Assembly (NCBI GenBank): GCA_947258645.1
Contig: CAMYJL010000004.1
Span: 24,329 to 60,862 of the forward strand
DNA: 36,534 nucleotides
DNA from: an uncultured Nitrospinota bacterium
GTDB taxonomy: Bacteria > UBA8248
Reading direction: 5' to 3'
A program made the position numbers and the translations under genes. Every line of letters begins with the position of its first letter. The first letter of the stretch is position 1. Positions 26,960-35,747 of the stretch are shown piece after piece. The notes under the pieces are model-generated. The model made no database searches. It was not told the origin of the DNA and saw nothing but the letters and a program-made list of their open reading frames with translations.

Positions 26960-27517
26960 ATGATCAATAGCCCCAACTACCCGTGGGACGAGAGTGCCGT
27001 TCCCGGCGAGCGGCCCATCGACAAGCCGGAGATCAGGCCGGGCGGGTACGAGATCACGATGCTGGCCGAGATGGAAACCCAGGGCGAAGGCCAGCTCAAG
27101 GTGGGCCGGTTTCGCGACTTTGAAGTGTTCTGTGATGAGCCGCCCCGTCTCGGCGGGGAGGACCGGTATCCCCAGCCGTTGACCTATATCGCGATGGGGG
27201 TGGGCTTCTGACTGCTCACCCAGCTTGGGCGGTACGCCCATATGACGAAGACGCCTTTCACGAAAGCCAAGTGCCGGGTGGAGTTTGATTATTTCCTGAA
27301 AGGTTCCGTTCTGAAGGGCACGGTGGACTCTGGCTGCACTGCCGTTCGTACGCATTTCGACGTGGAGTCCGACCAGCCGAGGGAAAAAATCCTCAACCTG
27401 ATCAGGCTGGCCAAGCAGGGATGCTACGCCGAAAAGATGGTGCAGGCCCCCGTTCCCCTGACGAGCACGATCAATCTGAACGGAGAGGCCATCTCGCTCG
27501 AGGGGATCACGGAGTAG
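26960..27517 (+). CDS. OsmC/Ohr-family selenoprotein (paralogue 2), in-frame UGA = Sec at codon 84
   Basis: ORFs 26960-27211 and 27242-27517 are in the same frame (offset 282 nt), separated only by TGA 27209-27211. Readthrough gives ...YIAMGVGF-U-LLTQLGRYAHMTKTPFTKAKCRVEFDYFLKGSVL...AKQGCYAEKM..., 185 aa; same layout as paralogue 1. Confidence 0.9.
27209..27244 (+). promoter_or_regulatory. Bacterial SECIS-like element, paralogue 2
   Basis: UGA, then stem UGGGC (27226-27230), loop GGUAC (27231-27235), stem GCCCA (27236-27240); 19 nt between UGA and loop. Confidence 0.8.
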
Positions 27518-28652
27518 GCGGTGGGCAACCTTCCGGGGCCGGAATCCGAAGGGGAATCATTTTCTCCCGGATAAGCCAGCGGGCGAGGTTGTCCGAAATG
27601 ATTGCGTGGCCCCCGGCGCTCAGATGTCCATCGGCGACGTAGAGTTTCTTCCCTTCGGAATTTGCTTTTCGAAAAACGGCGAGTGTTCCGGCAACGGGGA
27701 TTCCCAGATCGCGGGCGAGGGCCACGTAGGCGGCGTGGATCCGGCCCGGATCGACCGCGGTCGCATTCGACTCTTTTCCAGGAAACGCTATGGCGAAGGA
27801 TTCGCGGCTCAACTCCCAGCGTTGGGGGAATACTTGGAGAACGAGCCGGGCGCCATCTTTTTGTGTGCTCTCCCGGAGGCGCCGGAGAAGTGCCCTGAAC
27901 AGGTTCTTGTGGGCGGGGTTTCGGCTGGAGGAAGAAGCGGTCCGGTATTCCGGGTAGAGCTTCAGGTGCTCGGGAGGTCTGGAGGCCGTCAGGGCTTTTC
28001 CGGCGATTCCGCCTGCCCACGACAACGCCCGCGAATGATACCGGACGGTGCGGAAGATGGACGGAAGGGTGCCGGTTTCTCCAAGCCGGAACGGCTGTAA
28101 AGTATCCTTTTCGAGAATGGCGGCGCCGTCTTTTACCAAAAACCGGGGTTTCGGGTAATGTCCCCCGAGCCCGCTTGATTTGGTGTTTTCGAAAAGATCG
28201 TTGTGAACGAAGGTGTATACGGCCAGCGCCGCGCCGAGCCTGCGCCCTTCCCGTTCATAATAAATGAGCGATTGATCCGTGCCATAGCCCCGAACGCCCG
28301 CGTTGATGACCTCGAACCGGGTTCCCTCCCGGCCGCACCGGTTCAGTGATTTCTCTAACCGGACGGCGAAGGTTTCGTTTTCTTCCACCTCGAATCCCGC
28401 GGTGACCGAGTCGCCGAGCAAAAGAATCCGGAAGACCGCCGCATCCGGTTTTTTCGATCGGATGGCGCTCCCCCGCAGCCCCAGCTCGTTGATGCGGACC
28501 CGCGCCGAAAAATCTCTTCCCCGGAATACGCTGCTCGCGCCGCGCGCATGTTTCCAGCCCAGATGAGGGTCGAAAGTGGAAAACTGACCCCCGGTCGAGT
28601 ACCCGGGCCGGATGAAAGCGTAAGTCCTCAGCCCGATCTCTAAGAGGAGCAA
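27507..28652 (-). CDS. Membrane-anchored SGNH/GDSL-type hydrolase
   Basis: RINELGLRGSA, RILLLGDSVTAGFEVEENETFAVRLEKSL, INAGVRGYGTDQ, VADGHLSAGGHAI; true start may lie upstream of the TTG at 28652. Confidence 0.75.
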   Translation of the reverse strand: MLLLEIGLRTYAFIRPGYSTGGQFSTFDPHLGWKHARGASSVFRGRDFSARVRINELGLRGSAIRSKKPDAAVFRILLLGDSVTAGFEVEENETFAVRLEKSLNRCGREGTRFEVINAGVRGYGTDQSLIYYEREGRRLGAALAVYTFVHNDLFENTKSSGLGGHYPKPRFLVKDGAAILEKDTLQPFRLGETGTLPSIFRTVRYHSRALSWAGGIAGKALTASRPPEHLKLYPEYRTASSSSRNPAHKNLFRALLRRLRESTQKDGARLVLQVFPQRWELSRESFAIAFPGKESNATAVDPGRIHAAYVALARDLGIPVAGTLAVFRKANSEGKKLYVADGHLSAGGHAIISDNLARWLIREKMIPLRIPAPEGCPPPTP

Positions 28653-28745
28653 AGCGAAGACGATTCCGAACAGGATCAGGAAGATGCGTTTGGCGAGGAT
28701 GATGAACCTCTCTACTTTGCGGGGCCGCCCGAAATGAAGCGTCCG

Positions 28746-29120
28746 CTATTTTGAAATTTGATCCTTGATGAGCTCGGCGAACTCTCTTGCGTCGAAATAA
28801 AGCCTCAACGATGTGATTTTTCCGCCGTCCAGCGAATACCACTCGGAAAACGGAAGCGGCCCGATCGCGGGAGTGCGCGAGGTGAAATCGTGAAACACGG
28901 CGACATCGTTTTCTTCCGCGACAATCTTACTGATCTCGATTTTGTTTTTTTGCGGACCGATTTCCCGGATGAATTTCATGAACGGTTCCCGGGCCTCGAA
29001 GCGGGCCATCGGTCCGCGAAAGGTGAAGTCTTCCGTCAGAAGACGCTCGATTTTCCCGAAATCCTTTTGTTCCCGGTAGAAAGCATCCAGGTATGTTTCC
29101 ACAATTTCCCTTGGGGTCAT
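28746..29120 (-). CDS. SnoaL-like / NTF2-fold (nuclear transport factor 2-like) protein
   Basis: MTPREIVETYLDAFYREQKDFGKIERLLTEDFTFRGP...; length and pattern fit SnoaL-like domains; start could be 29153. Confidence 0.65.
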   Translation of the reverse strand: MTPREIVETYLDAFYREQKDFGKIERLLTEDFTFRGPMARFEAREPFMKFIREIGPQKNKIEISKIVAEENDVAVFHDFTSRTPAIGPLPFSEWYSLDGGKITSLRLYFDAREFAELIKDQISK

Positions 29121-29433
29121 TCCGATGAGCTTCCTTTGGCCTGATTGGATCATCCCGATAAAAAAACGACGGAGAAACGAAAACTCTGGGGCGGGACCAC
29201 AACGCGAAAAGAAGCTGCCCAAAATGGTATTCGATCGTTCTTTCCCGTTCCAGACGATTTTCCGGGATAAGTGGCGGAAGCGCCGTCCAAGATTGAAATA
29301 ATTCAACCCACATCGATACTCGTCTTGATTATCCATCGGGAATCCGGCGAATTAGGGAGAATGACGCCCGGTCCATCTGGTAATATTTCATTGGGAAGCT
29401 AACGCTTCGGCGAATGGCCGCTGAAACTTCCCG

Positions 29434-31032
29434 GTGAATTTCCAATTGGTCCGGTTTTTCCGCTCTCCAGGAATTTTCCCATTGGCCTCTCCCTCATCTC
29501 GAATCGAAAGCCTGCCCCGGGACGCCCGGGAAAGCATTCCCGTCAGCCGGAGGGCCAAGCGGGGTTTTTTCTGGAACCAGATCGGCGGGATTCTGGATTA
29601 CGGGCTCTTCCTCGTCTTTTCGGTTCTCGTGGCTCGCGCTCTGGGCGCGCGGGAATTCGGGCTCTACGGAACGGTTGTCAGCTATGCGGCGTTCGGGCTG
29701 ATGCTGATCTCGCTCGGTATGGACCGGGCGATTCATGTTTTCGTCCCCCAGTTCGAGGAAGAAAAAAGAAAAGCTGTCTTTCTGGTCCGCCGCCTGTTGC
29801 GGATCCGCCTGACGATGGGCCTGGCGGTCGCGGCCGCGCTGTTTTTGATCTCGCCGCTTCTGATGGCCGCCACGGGGCAGGTGCGCGTGGGCGGCCTGCT
29901 CCGCTGGATGGGCGTCTACGTCATCTCGATGGGGCTCTCCAGCCTCTTTCTCGCCTATTTTTCCGCCCGGCTGGATCTCAAAAAAGCCCGCCTCACGAAA
30001 GCCGCGATTCAGCTCGTCAATGTGATCGGGGCGGTCTGGATTTACCAGTATGGCGCCGGGGCCGCCGCCGTGCTGATTCTGCTGTCCGCGACGGTTGCGC
30101 TGACGGCGCTCGCCTTCGCGTGGCTGGGCCGGGATGTTTTTTCCGATCCCGGCGATGCCGCCGACCTCGGTGAGGTTCGCTCCTTCTGCCGCTCCCAGAC
30201 GGTGATGGAAGTCCTCAGCTTCATCACGGGAAAAAACGCGGACATCATCATGTTGAACCTCCTTCTGGCGGGCACCCTCCAGGTGGGTTACTACAACGTT
30301 TCCGCCGCCCTGACCTTGGCCATCAGCACGATGCTCATCTCAGGAGCCGGGGACATCGGCCTCTCCGCCACCTCCATGATGGTTCAAAAGGGAGAGCCGG
30401 ATCAGCTTCACCGGGCGTGGCGGTTCCGCCTCAAGACTTCGATCATCCTGACGGTTCCGTTGATGGTGCTTTCGTTCGCCATCGCACCCACCCTGGTGCG
30501 GACGCTTCTTTCTGAGTCGTACCTTCCGGCGGCTGATGTCTTCCGGGTTGCCATCGCGGGCCAGATACTGATGAGCCTCATGGGCGGAGGTGCGCACGGG
30601 GATATCCTCCTGACCTCCGGGCATCACCGGACGGTCCGCACGCTCCGGATCAGCTTCGGCGCGGTGAACGTCGCGCTAAATCTGCTCCTGATTCCGGACT
30701 GGGGGGCAGCCGGAGCGGCAGCCGCGACGGCAATCGCCGCTGTCGGGCTTGTCCTCTCGGAGTTCGTCGCCCTTCGAAGAATCCAGCCGGTAGTTTTGCC
30801 GGGCAGGGTGATGATCTCCATGTTTGCGGCAAGCATAGCCGCCGCCGCCTTGGTGTTCTGGTCCTCCCTTTCCGGGTGGACCTTCCTTCTCGTCGGCGTG
30901 CTGGAATTCATTGCTGTCTTTTCGCTGCTTGCGTGGATTCTGAAGCCTTTCGACGCCGAGGACGCTCCCGTTTTCCGGCGTGCCGGATTTCCCGCTGACC
31001 GGATGGTCCGCTTTTTGTGCCGCTCTTCCTGA
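29434..31032 (+). CDS. Polysaccharide flippase (Wzx-like, MOP superfamily)
   Basis: Multiple TM segments; RGFFWNQIGGILDYGLFLVFSVLVARALGAREFGLYGTVVSYAAFGLMLISLGMDRAI. Confidence 0.82.
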   Translation: MNFQLVRFFRSPGIFPLASPSSRIESLPRDARESIPVSRRAKRGFFWNQIGGILDYGLFLVFSVLVARALGAREFGLYGTVVSYAAFGLMLISLGMDRAIHVFVPQFEEEKRKAVFLVRRLLRIRLTMGLAVAAALFLISPLLMAATGQVRVGGLLRWMGVYVISMGLSSLFLAYFSARLDLKKARLTKAAIQLVNVIGAVWIYQYGAGAAAVLILLSATVALTALAFAWLGRDVFSDPGDAADLGEVRSFCRSQTVMEVLSFITGKNADIIMLNLLLAGTLQVGYYNVSAALTLAISTMLISGAGDIGLSATSMMVQKGEPDQLHRAWRFRLKTSIILTVPLMVLSFAIAPTLVRTLLSESYLPAADVFRVAIAGQILMSLMGGGAHGDILLTSGHHRTVRTLRISFGAVNVALNLLLIPDWGAAGAAAATAIAAVGLVLSEFVALRRIQPVVLPGRVMISMFAASIAAAALVFWSSLSGWTFLLVGVLEFIAVFSLLAWILKPFDAEDAPVFRRAGFPADRMVRFLCRSS

Positions 31033-31038
31033 GACGCT

Positions 31039-31959
31039 ATGACGGATATGAATACCGACAATCGTCATCGTACCCCGCGCGTTATCACCGTTGTGCTGAA
31101 CTACAACCAGCACGGCATGACGCGGGAGATGCTCGCTGATTTTCAGGAAAAAGGATGGGGGGGCAGCCATGTTCTCCTGGTGGACAACGATTCCTCCGAT
31201 GGCTCCGCCGAAAAAATCCGGCGCGAGTTTCCTGGAATGGAGGTTCTGGAGACCGGCCGGAATCTGGGATGCTCTGGCGGGCGCAACTTCGGTGCGAGGG
31301 CGGCTCTTGAGCGGGGGGCCGAATTTATTTTCTGCGTGGATAACGATACCTATGTCGCGGAGGACTGCATCGCGTGTCTGGTCGCCCATATGGAGCGTGA
31401 CCTGGCGATTGGCATCCTCGGGGCGAGGGTGATGCGGCATCCCGAGACGGATCTCATCTGGTCGCTGGGAACGCATGTGGACTGGGATCGGTGCGATTAC
31501 AAATCCATACAAGAGGAGCCCGGAGAAATCCCTTCCGACGGGCTTCTCGACGCTGCCTGGGTGCCGGGGACGGCCTGGATGGTCCGCGCCTCCGTTTTTG
31601 AGGACGTGGGATTTATCGACGATCGGTACTTCATCTACTTCGAGGACACGGATTTTTCCTTCCGGATCCGCCAGAAAGGGCTCCGCGTCGCCGTAGCGCC
31701 CGACGCCGTCATCTGGCACCGGGAGCGATCCAGCATGGATGCGGGTTCTCCCCGGAGCGCCTACTATTACACGCGAAACCGGCTGTTGTTCTTCACGGCC
31801 TATTCTCCCCGCCCGCTGTTTTCCCGCTGGTTCCTGTCGTCCCGCGCCCTGTTGTGGTCGCTGCGGCTGATGGGGAAGAATGAGTGGCGGGTGGCCGGAG
31901 CTGTCATCAAGGGCCTGAGAGACGCCGCCCTCGGCCGGTGGGGAGAGCGGAAGATATGA
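31039..31959 (+). CDS. Glycosyltransferase family 2 (rhamnosyltransferase-like)
   Basis: VVLNYNQHGMTREMLADF, LLVDNDSSDGSAEKIRREF, ETGRNLGCSGGRNFGARAAL, DDRYFIYFEDTDFSFRIRQKG. Confidence 0.85.
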   Translation: MTDMNTDNRHRTPRVITVVLNYNQHGMTREMLADFQEKGWGGSHVLLVDNDSSDGSAEKIRREFPGMEVLETGRNLGCSGGRNFGARAALERGAEFIFCVDNDTYVAEDCIACLVAHMERDLAIGILGARVMRHPETDLIWSLGTHVDWDRCDYKSIQEEPGEIPSDGLLDAAWVPGTAWMVRASVFEDVGFIDDRYFIYFEDTDFSFRIRQKGLRVAVAPDAVIWHRERSSMDAGSPRSAYYYTRNRLLFFTAYSPRPLFSRWFLSSRALLWSLRLMGKNEWRVAGAVIKGLRDAALGRWGERKI

Positions 31960-31969
31960 AAGAGCGGAA

Positions 31970-32962
31970 ATGCCGAAACCGATGAATGTTCTTGTGACGG
32001 GGGGCGCCGGCTACATCGGGAGCCACACCTGTAAATTGCTGGCCGGGGCGGGCTACATTCCCGTCGCGTTCGATAATCTGTCTTTCGGGCATGAGTGGGC
32101 GGTGAAGTGGGGGCCGTTCGTCAGCGGCGATCTGTCCGACGTGGACTTCGTTCGGAACACCCTCCGCGAACATGAGATCGGGGCCGTGATCCACTTCGCG
32201 GCGAACGCCTATGTGGGTGAGTCCATGGAGAATCCCCGGAAATATTTCCGGAACAACGCGGCCAATTCCCTGAACCTTCTCGAGGCGATGCTGGACGCCG
32301 AAGTGAAGACTCTTGTCTTTTCCTCCACCTGCGCGACATACGGGATACCGGAGACGATTCCCATCCCGGATGACCATCCCCAGCGCCCGGCGAACCCTTA
32401 CGGCGAGACCAAGCTGTTCGTCGAGCGGGCGATCCACTGGTATGCCGGGGCGTACGGCCTGCGCTGGGCGGCGCCCCGCTATTTCAACGCTTCTGGAGCC
32501 GACCCCGACGGAGAAATTGGAGAGGATCACGATCCGGAAACACACCTGATCCCCATCATCATCGAGGCGGCGCTTGGCAAGAGGCCGCATATCGAAATTT
32601 TCGGGACTGACTACGGCACCCCCGACGGGACGGCGGTCCGGGATTACGTCCACGTGACGGATCTCGGTGACGCCCACCTCGGTGCCCTGAATTATCTTCT
32701 GGAGGGCGGAGAGAACCTGGCCTTCAACCTCGGAACCGGGCAGGGCCATTCGGTCCGGGAGGTGATTGGTTCGGTCGAGCGGGTGAGCGGAAGGGAGGTG
32801 CCCCGGAGGGAGGGGCCGAGGCGCCCCGGAGATCCGCCCTCTCTTGTCGCGGACGCGCGGCGGGCCGAAGCGGTTCTGGGCTGGCACCCCCGATTTCCGG
32901 ATCTGGATGTGATTGTCGAGACGGCATGGCGGTGGCACGAGAGCCAGGAAAAACCGGAGTGA
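31970..32962 (+). CDS. galE: UDP-glucose 4-epimerase
   Basis: MNVLVTGGAGYIGSHTCKLLAGAGY, SSTCATYG, NPYGETK, YFNASGADPDGEIGEDHDPETHLIP, GTPDGTAVRDYVHVTDL. Confidence 0.92.
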   Translation: MPKPMNVLVTGGAGYIGSHTCKLLAGAGYIPVAFDNLSFGHEWAVKWGPFVSGDLSDVDFVRNTLREHEIGAVIHFAANAYVGESMENPRKYFRNNAANSLNLLEAMLDAEVKTLVFSSTCATYGIPETIPIPDDHPQRPANPYGETKLFVERAIHWYAGAYGLRWAAPRYFNASGADPDGEIGEDHDPETHLIPIIIEAALGKRPHIEIFGTDYGTPDGTAVRDYVHVTDLGDAHLGALNYLLEGGENLAFNLGTGQGHSVREVIGSVERVSGREVPRREGPRRPGDPPSLVADARRAEAVLGWHPRFPDLDVIVETAWRWHESQEKPE

Positions 32963-33004
32963 GAGACCAGAGCCGGGAAGAGTGATTCTGCCAATGGCCG
33001 TGAG

Positions 33005-34138
33005 TTACCCGCCGGTGTTCTTTGAATCCAACAGATCCAAGCATGCCCGGATAACTTCTGCCGCCGGGATATCGAGCGGGGAGCGCTCATTTTCTTCTCG
33101 TCCCGTCAGGCATCTGATTTTATCCGTGACAGGGCGGTAGCGGCCCAGGTTTTCTTCCTTGAACAGGGCGACCGCGGGTACGCCGGCGGCCCAGGCCAGA
33201 TGGAGGGCCGCCGTGTCCAGGGTGAGGAACAGATCGCTCCGGCGCATGAGGGCGGCCGTCCCCTGAAAGCTGATCTTCTCCACGGTATCGACAGCGCTCT
33301 TTCCGAAAGCCCCGGCCAGCCGGGCGGCGAGCGCCGCTTCGGCGGGGCCTCCCGTCAGGATGAACCGCGCGTTTTTCCCATTCTTGAACTCGTGCATGAC
33401 CTCCAGATAGTTCGCCTCGGGCCATTCCTTTTCGGGCCGATCCGTCCCCGGATTGATCCCGATGATCGGGCCTTCGCCTTCGTGATTCTTGAGAAGCGCT
33501 TCCGCCTGTCTTTCGTCATCGGCGTTCGGCCACACCTCCAGATTTTCGGTGGGCTCCCTGCGGGGGCCGAGGAGGCGGACGAGGTCCAGATTGGTGTCCC
33601 GCTCGTTTCTCGGGGCGTTGAGTTCTTCCGGTAAGGCGTAATGATAGAAGGGGCCCGTCCCCAGCGTATTGCGTCCGGCGAGAAGCGGAATCCCTAGCAG
33701 TTTCAGAAGAAGTCCCATCCGGACCGCGCCTTGAGGCGAATAATGGCCGATGAGATTGACGGCGAGGTCATACCGGCGCTTGCGGATTCGCCGGACCTGC
33801 GCGATGAACTCGCCCCAGCACGAGGTAGATTTCCCTCCCGGGGCCAAGAAGGACTGGATGTCCAGCGGAAAGATATCATCGAGGTGGGGACATCCTTCCG
33901 CCGCCCGCCTTCCCTTGGTGCTGGTGAGCAGATCGACACTTTTGGCCGGAATCGCCTGCCGCAGCGCCCGAAGGGCGGGTACGGCCAGAACCAGATCGCC
34001 CATTCCCGCGATCTGGACCGCGAGGATTCGCGGCTCGCGCCATTCCGGCGGGCTCTGACGCGGAGCGGTTTTCAGAAGGTTGAGGACAGCCTTTTGGGTG
34101 AAAGTCATTCCGGTGCGGGGGTCCGGGGCGATCGTCAT
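33005..34138 (-). CDS. Glycosyltransferase family 9 (heptosyltransferase-like)
   Basis: ILAVQIAGMGDLVLAVPALRALRQAIP; GINPGTDRPEKEWPEANY; LTLDTAALHLAWAAGVPAVALF. Confidence 0.82.
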   Translation of the reverse strand: MTIAPDPRTGMTFTQKAVLNLLKTAPRQSPPEWREPRILAVQIAGMGDLVLAVPALRALRQAIPAKSVDLLTSTKGRRAAEGCPHLDDIFPLDIQSFLAPGGKSTSCWGEFIAQVRRIRKRRYDLAVNLIGHYSPQGAVRMGLLLKLLGIPLLAGRNTLGTGPFYHYALPEELNAPRNERDTNLDLVRLLGPRREPTENLEVWPNADDERQAEALLKNHEGEGPIIGINPGTDRPEKEWPEANYLEVMHEFKNGKNARFILTGGPAEAALAARLAGAFGKSAVDTVEKISFQGTAALMRRSDLFLTLDTAALHLAWAAGVPAVALFKEENLGRYRPVTDKIRCLTGREENERSPLDIPAAEVIRACLDLLDSKNTGG

Positions 34139-34285
34139 CAGATAATCATCCCGGAAAGTCTTTTTATAAATACATCTCTTGCCACGATCCCGCTCCGATT
34201 GGCCCGAATCACCATACTTCCACCGGTTTCAGTATAGATGATATGGCCCCTTCACGGCCCTCCGATTTATGCGTTTCTCGTCATG

Positions 34286-34314
34286 GTGATACCTTATTTT
34301 TATTGCGTTATACT
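34286..34314 (+). promoter_or_regulatory. Candidate sigma70-type promoter for the Fe-S oxidoreductase gene
   Basis: GTGATA (34286-34291), 17 nt spacer, TATACT (34309-34314), in a divergent intergenic region. Confidence 0.4.
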
Positions 34315-34347
34315 CGAGTTCTGCTGATGGTTCCGGAATGACGGTAT

Positions 34348-35649
34348 GTGGAGAAGGGCATGGCCTCGGAAGTCGAAAGTTCCGTTCGGGAGAGGTTCGA
34401 AGAGCGCATCGCGCGGATCACGGAGGCTTGCACCTTCTGCGGGAAGTGCTTTGAGGCATGCCCGATGACCCCGTTCGCGGATCTGAAGGAAACCGAGCCC
34501 GAGGCGATCGTGCGCGGCGTCATCGACATCATCAACGGAAGGCCCCACATTTCGGGAGCGGCCTTATGGACTGAAGTGTGCGAAAAGAGTGGACTTTGCA
34601 TCGAGGCGTGTCCCGAAGACGTCAACCCGCGCGAAATGCTCTCCTACGCCAAGCTCAAGATACAGGGAGCTTCTAATGATAAAGAGGAAATGTCAGGGCA
34701 CAGCCGGGATTATTTCAAGCTCCTGAGCCGGACGATCCGCCTCATGGCCGGCCTCCAGCTCGAGCCCGAGCAGTTCAAGCGCCTCACAGCGGTAAAAGGC
34801 GGCAAGAAGCACAAGGCGGACGCGGTTTTTTACTTCGGCTGCAACATTCTCCAGACGCCTCACATCCTCCTTTCCTGCATGGATGTGTTTGACCGAATGG
34901 GCCTTAATTACGAAGTGGCGGGCGGCGTGGGACATTGCTGCGGGATCAACCACATCCGCAGAGGAGATCTCGAGGGCGGGGCCGCGATGGGAAGACGATC
35001 GCTCGAGCATTTCAGGGCGTATGAGCCGGAGAAGGTCATCACGTTCTGCCCGACCTGCCAGATGCAGTATTCCGACTTCATTTCCCTGTATTCGGAGCCC
35101 CGGGAGCCTGTCCTGCCGTTTGTCCACATTACCCGGTACCTGATTGATAACCTGGAGGCCCTTCGCACCCTCTACGTCCGGCCGGTGGAAAAACGCGTCG
35201 CGGTTCACCTCCACGGCGGAACCGACGGCGTCGAAGAGAACGTCGTGAAAATCCTGAGAACCGTACCCGGACTGGAGGTCGTGGACGTCGATCAGCACGC
35301 CGACTACGCCTACCAGTGTCCGACGCTCAAGGCGCCGGGTGCGAAGGAGGAGTTGCGCGAAAAGCTCTTTTCGTCGGCGCGGGCGGCGGGCGTGGATTCG
35401 CTTTTGACCGTCTATCATGGATGTCACCGCGATCTTTGCGGCGAGGAGGCGGACCAGCCCTTCGAGATCGAGAATTTCATGACCATCCTGGGGCAGGCGA
35501 TGGGTTTTGAATATCCGGACCGCGTTAAGACGTTCAAGCTGTATGAGGATATGGATCGCGTTCTGGCCGAGGCGGGGGACCTTCTTCGGGCGAACGGGAT
35601 CGACCCCGACGAGGCGAGGAGCCATCTTCAGAAAGCCGTGTATCCCTGA
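34348..35649 (+). CDS. Fe-S oxidoreductase, HdrD/GlpC-like (4Fe-4S ferredoxin + CCG domains)
   Basis: CTFCGKCFEACPM and CEKSGLCIEACPEDV ferredoxin-like motifs; YFGCNILQTPH...GHCCG CCG-type domain; alternative start at 34360. Confidence 0.82.
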   Translation: MEKGMASEVESSVRERFEERIARITEACTFCGKCFEACPMTPFADLKETEPEAIVRGVIDIINGRPHISGAALWTEVCEKSGLCIEACPEDVNPREMLSYAKLKIQGASNDKEEMSGHSRDYFKLLSRTIRLMAGLQLEPEQFKRLTAVKGGKKHKADAVFYFGCNILQTPHILLSCMDVFDRMGLNYEVAGGVGHCCGINHIRRGDLEGGAAMGRRSLEHFRAYEPEKVITFCPTCQMQYSDFISLYSEPREPVLPFVHITRYLIDNLEALRTLYVRPVEKRVAVHLHGGTDGVEENVVKILRTVPGLEVVDVDQHADYAYQCPTLKAPGAKEELREKLFSSARAAGVDSLLTVYHGCHRDLCGEEADQPFEIENFMTILGQAMGFEYPDRVKTFKLYEDMDRVLAEAGDLLRANGIDPDEARSHLQKAVYP

Positions 35650-35747
35650 TTCCCCGACAATCTGCTCCGAACGAGACGCAGGAATAACCGGCGCAGGTTC
35701 TCTTCCGGCGATCTATGCGGGGTTTTTGGTGGGCGTACGCTCCAGGG

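Noticed and set aside
26347-27517. Nonsense mutation/pseudogene or genome-wide UGA reassignment as explanation for the in-frame TGAs
   Set aside because: Same codon in two diverged paralogues with intact downstream frames and hairpins; TGA is used as an ordinary stop in many neighbouring genes.
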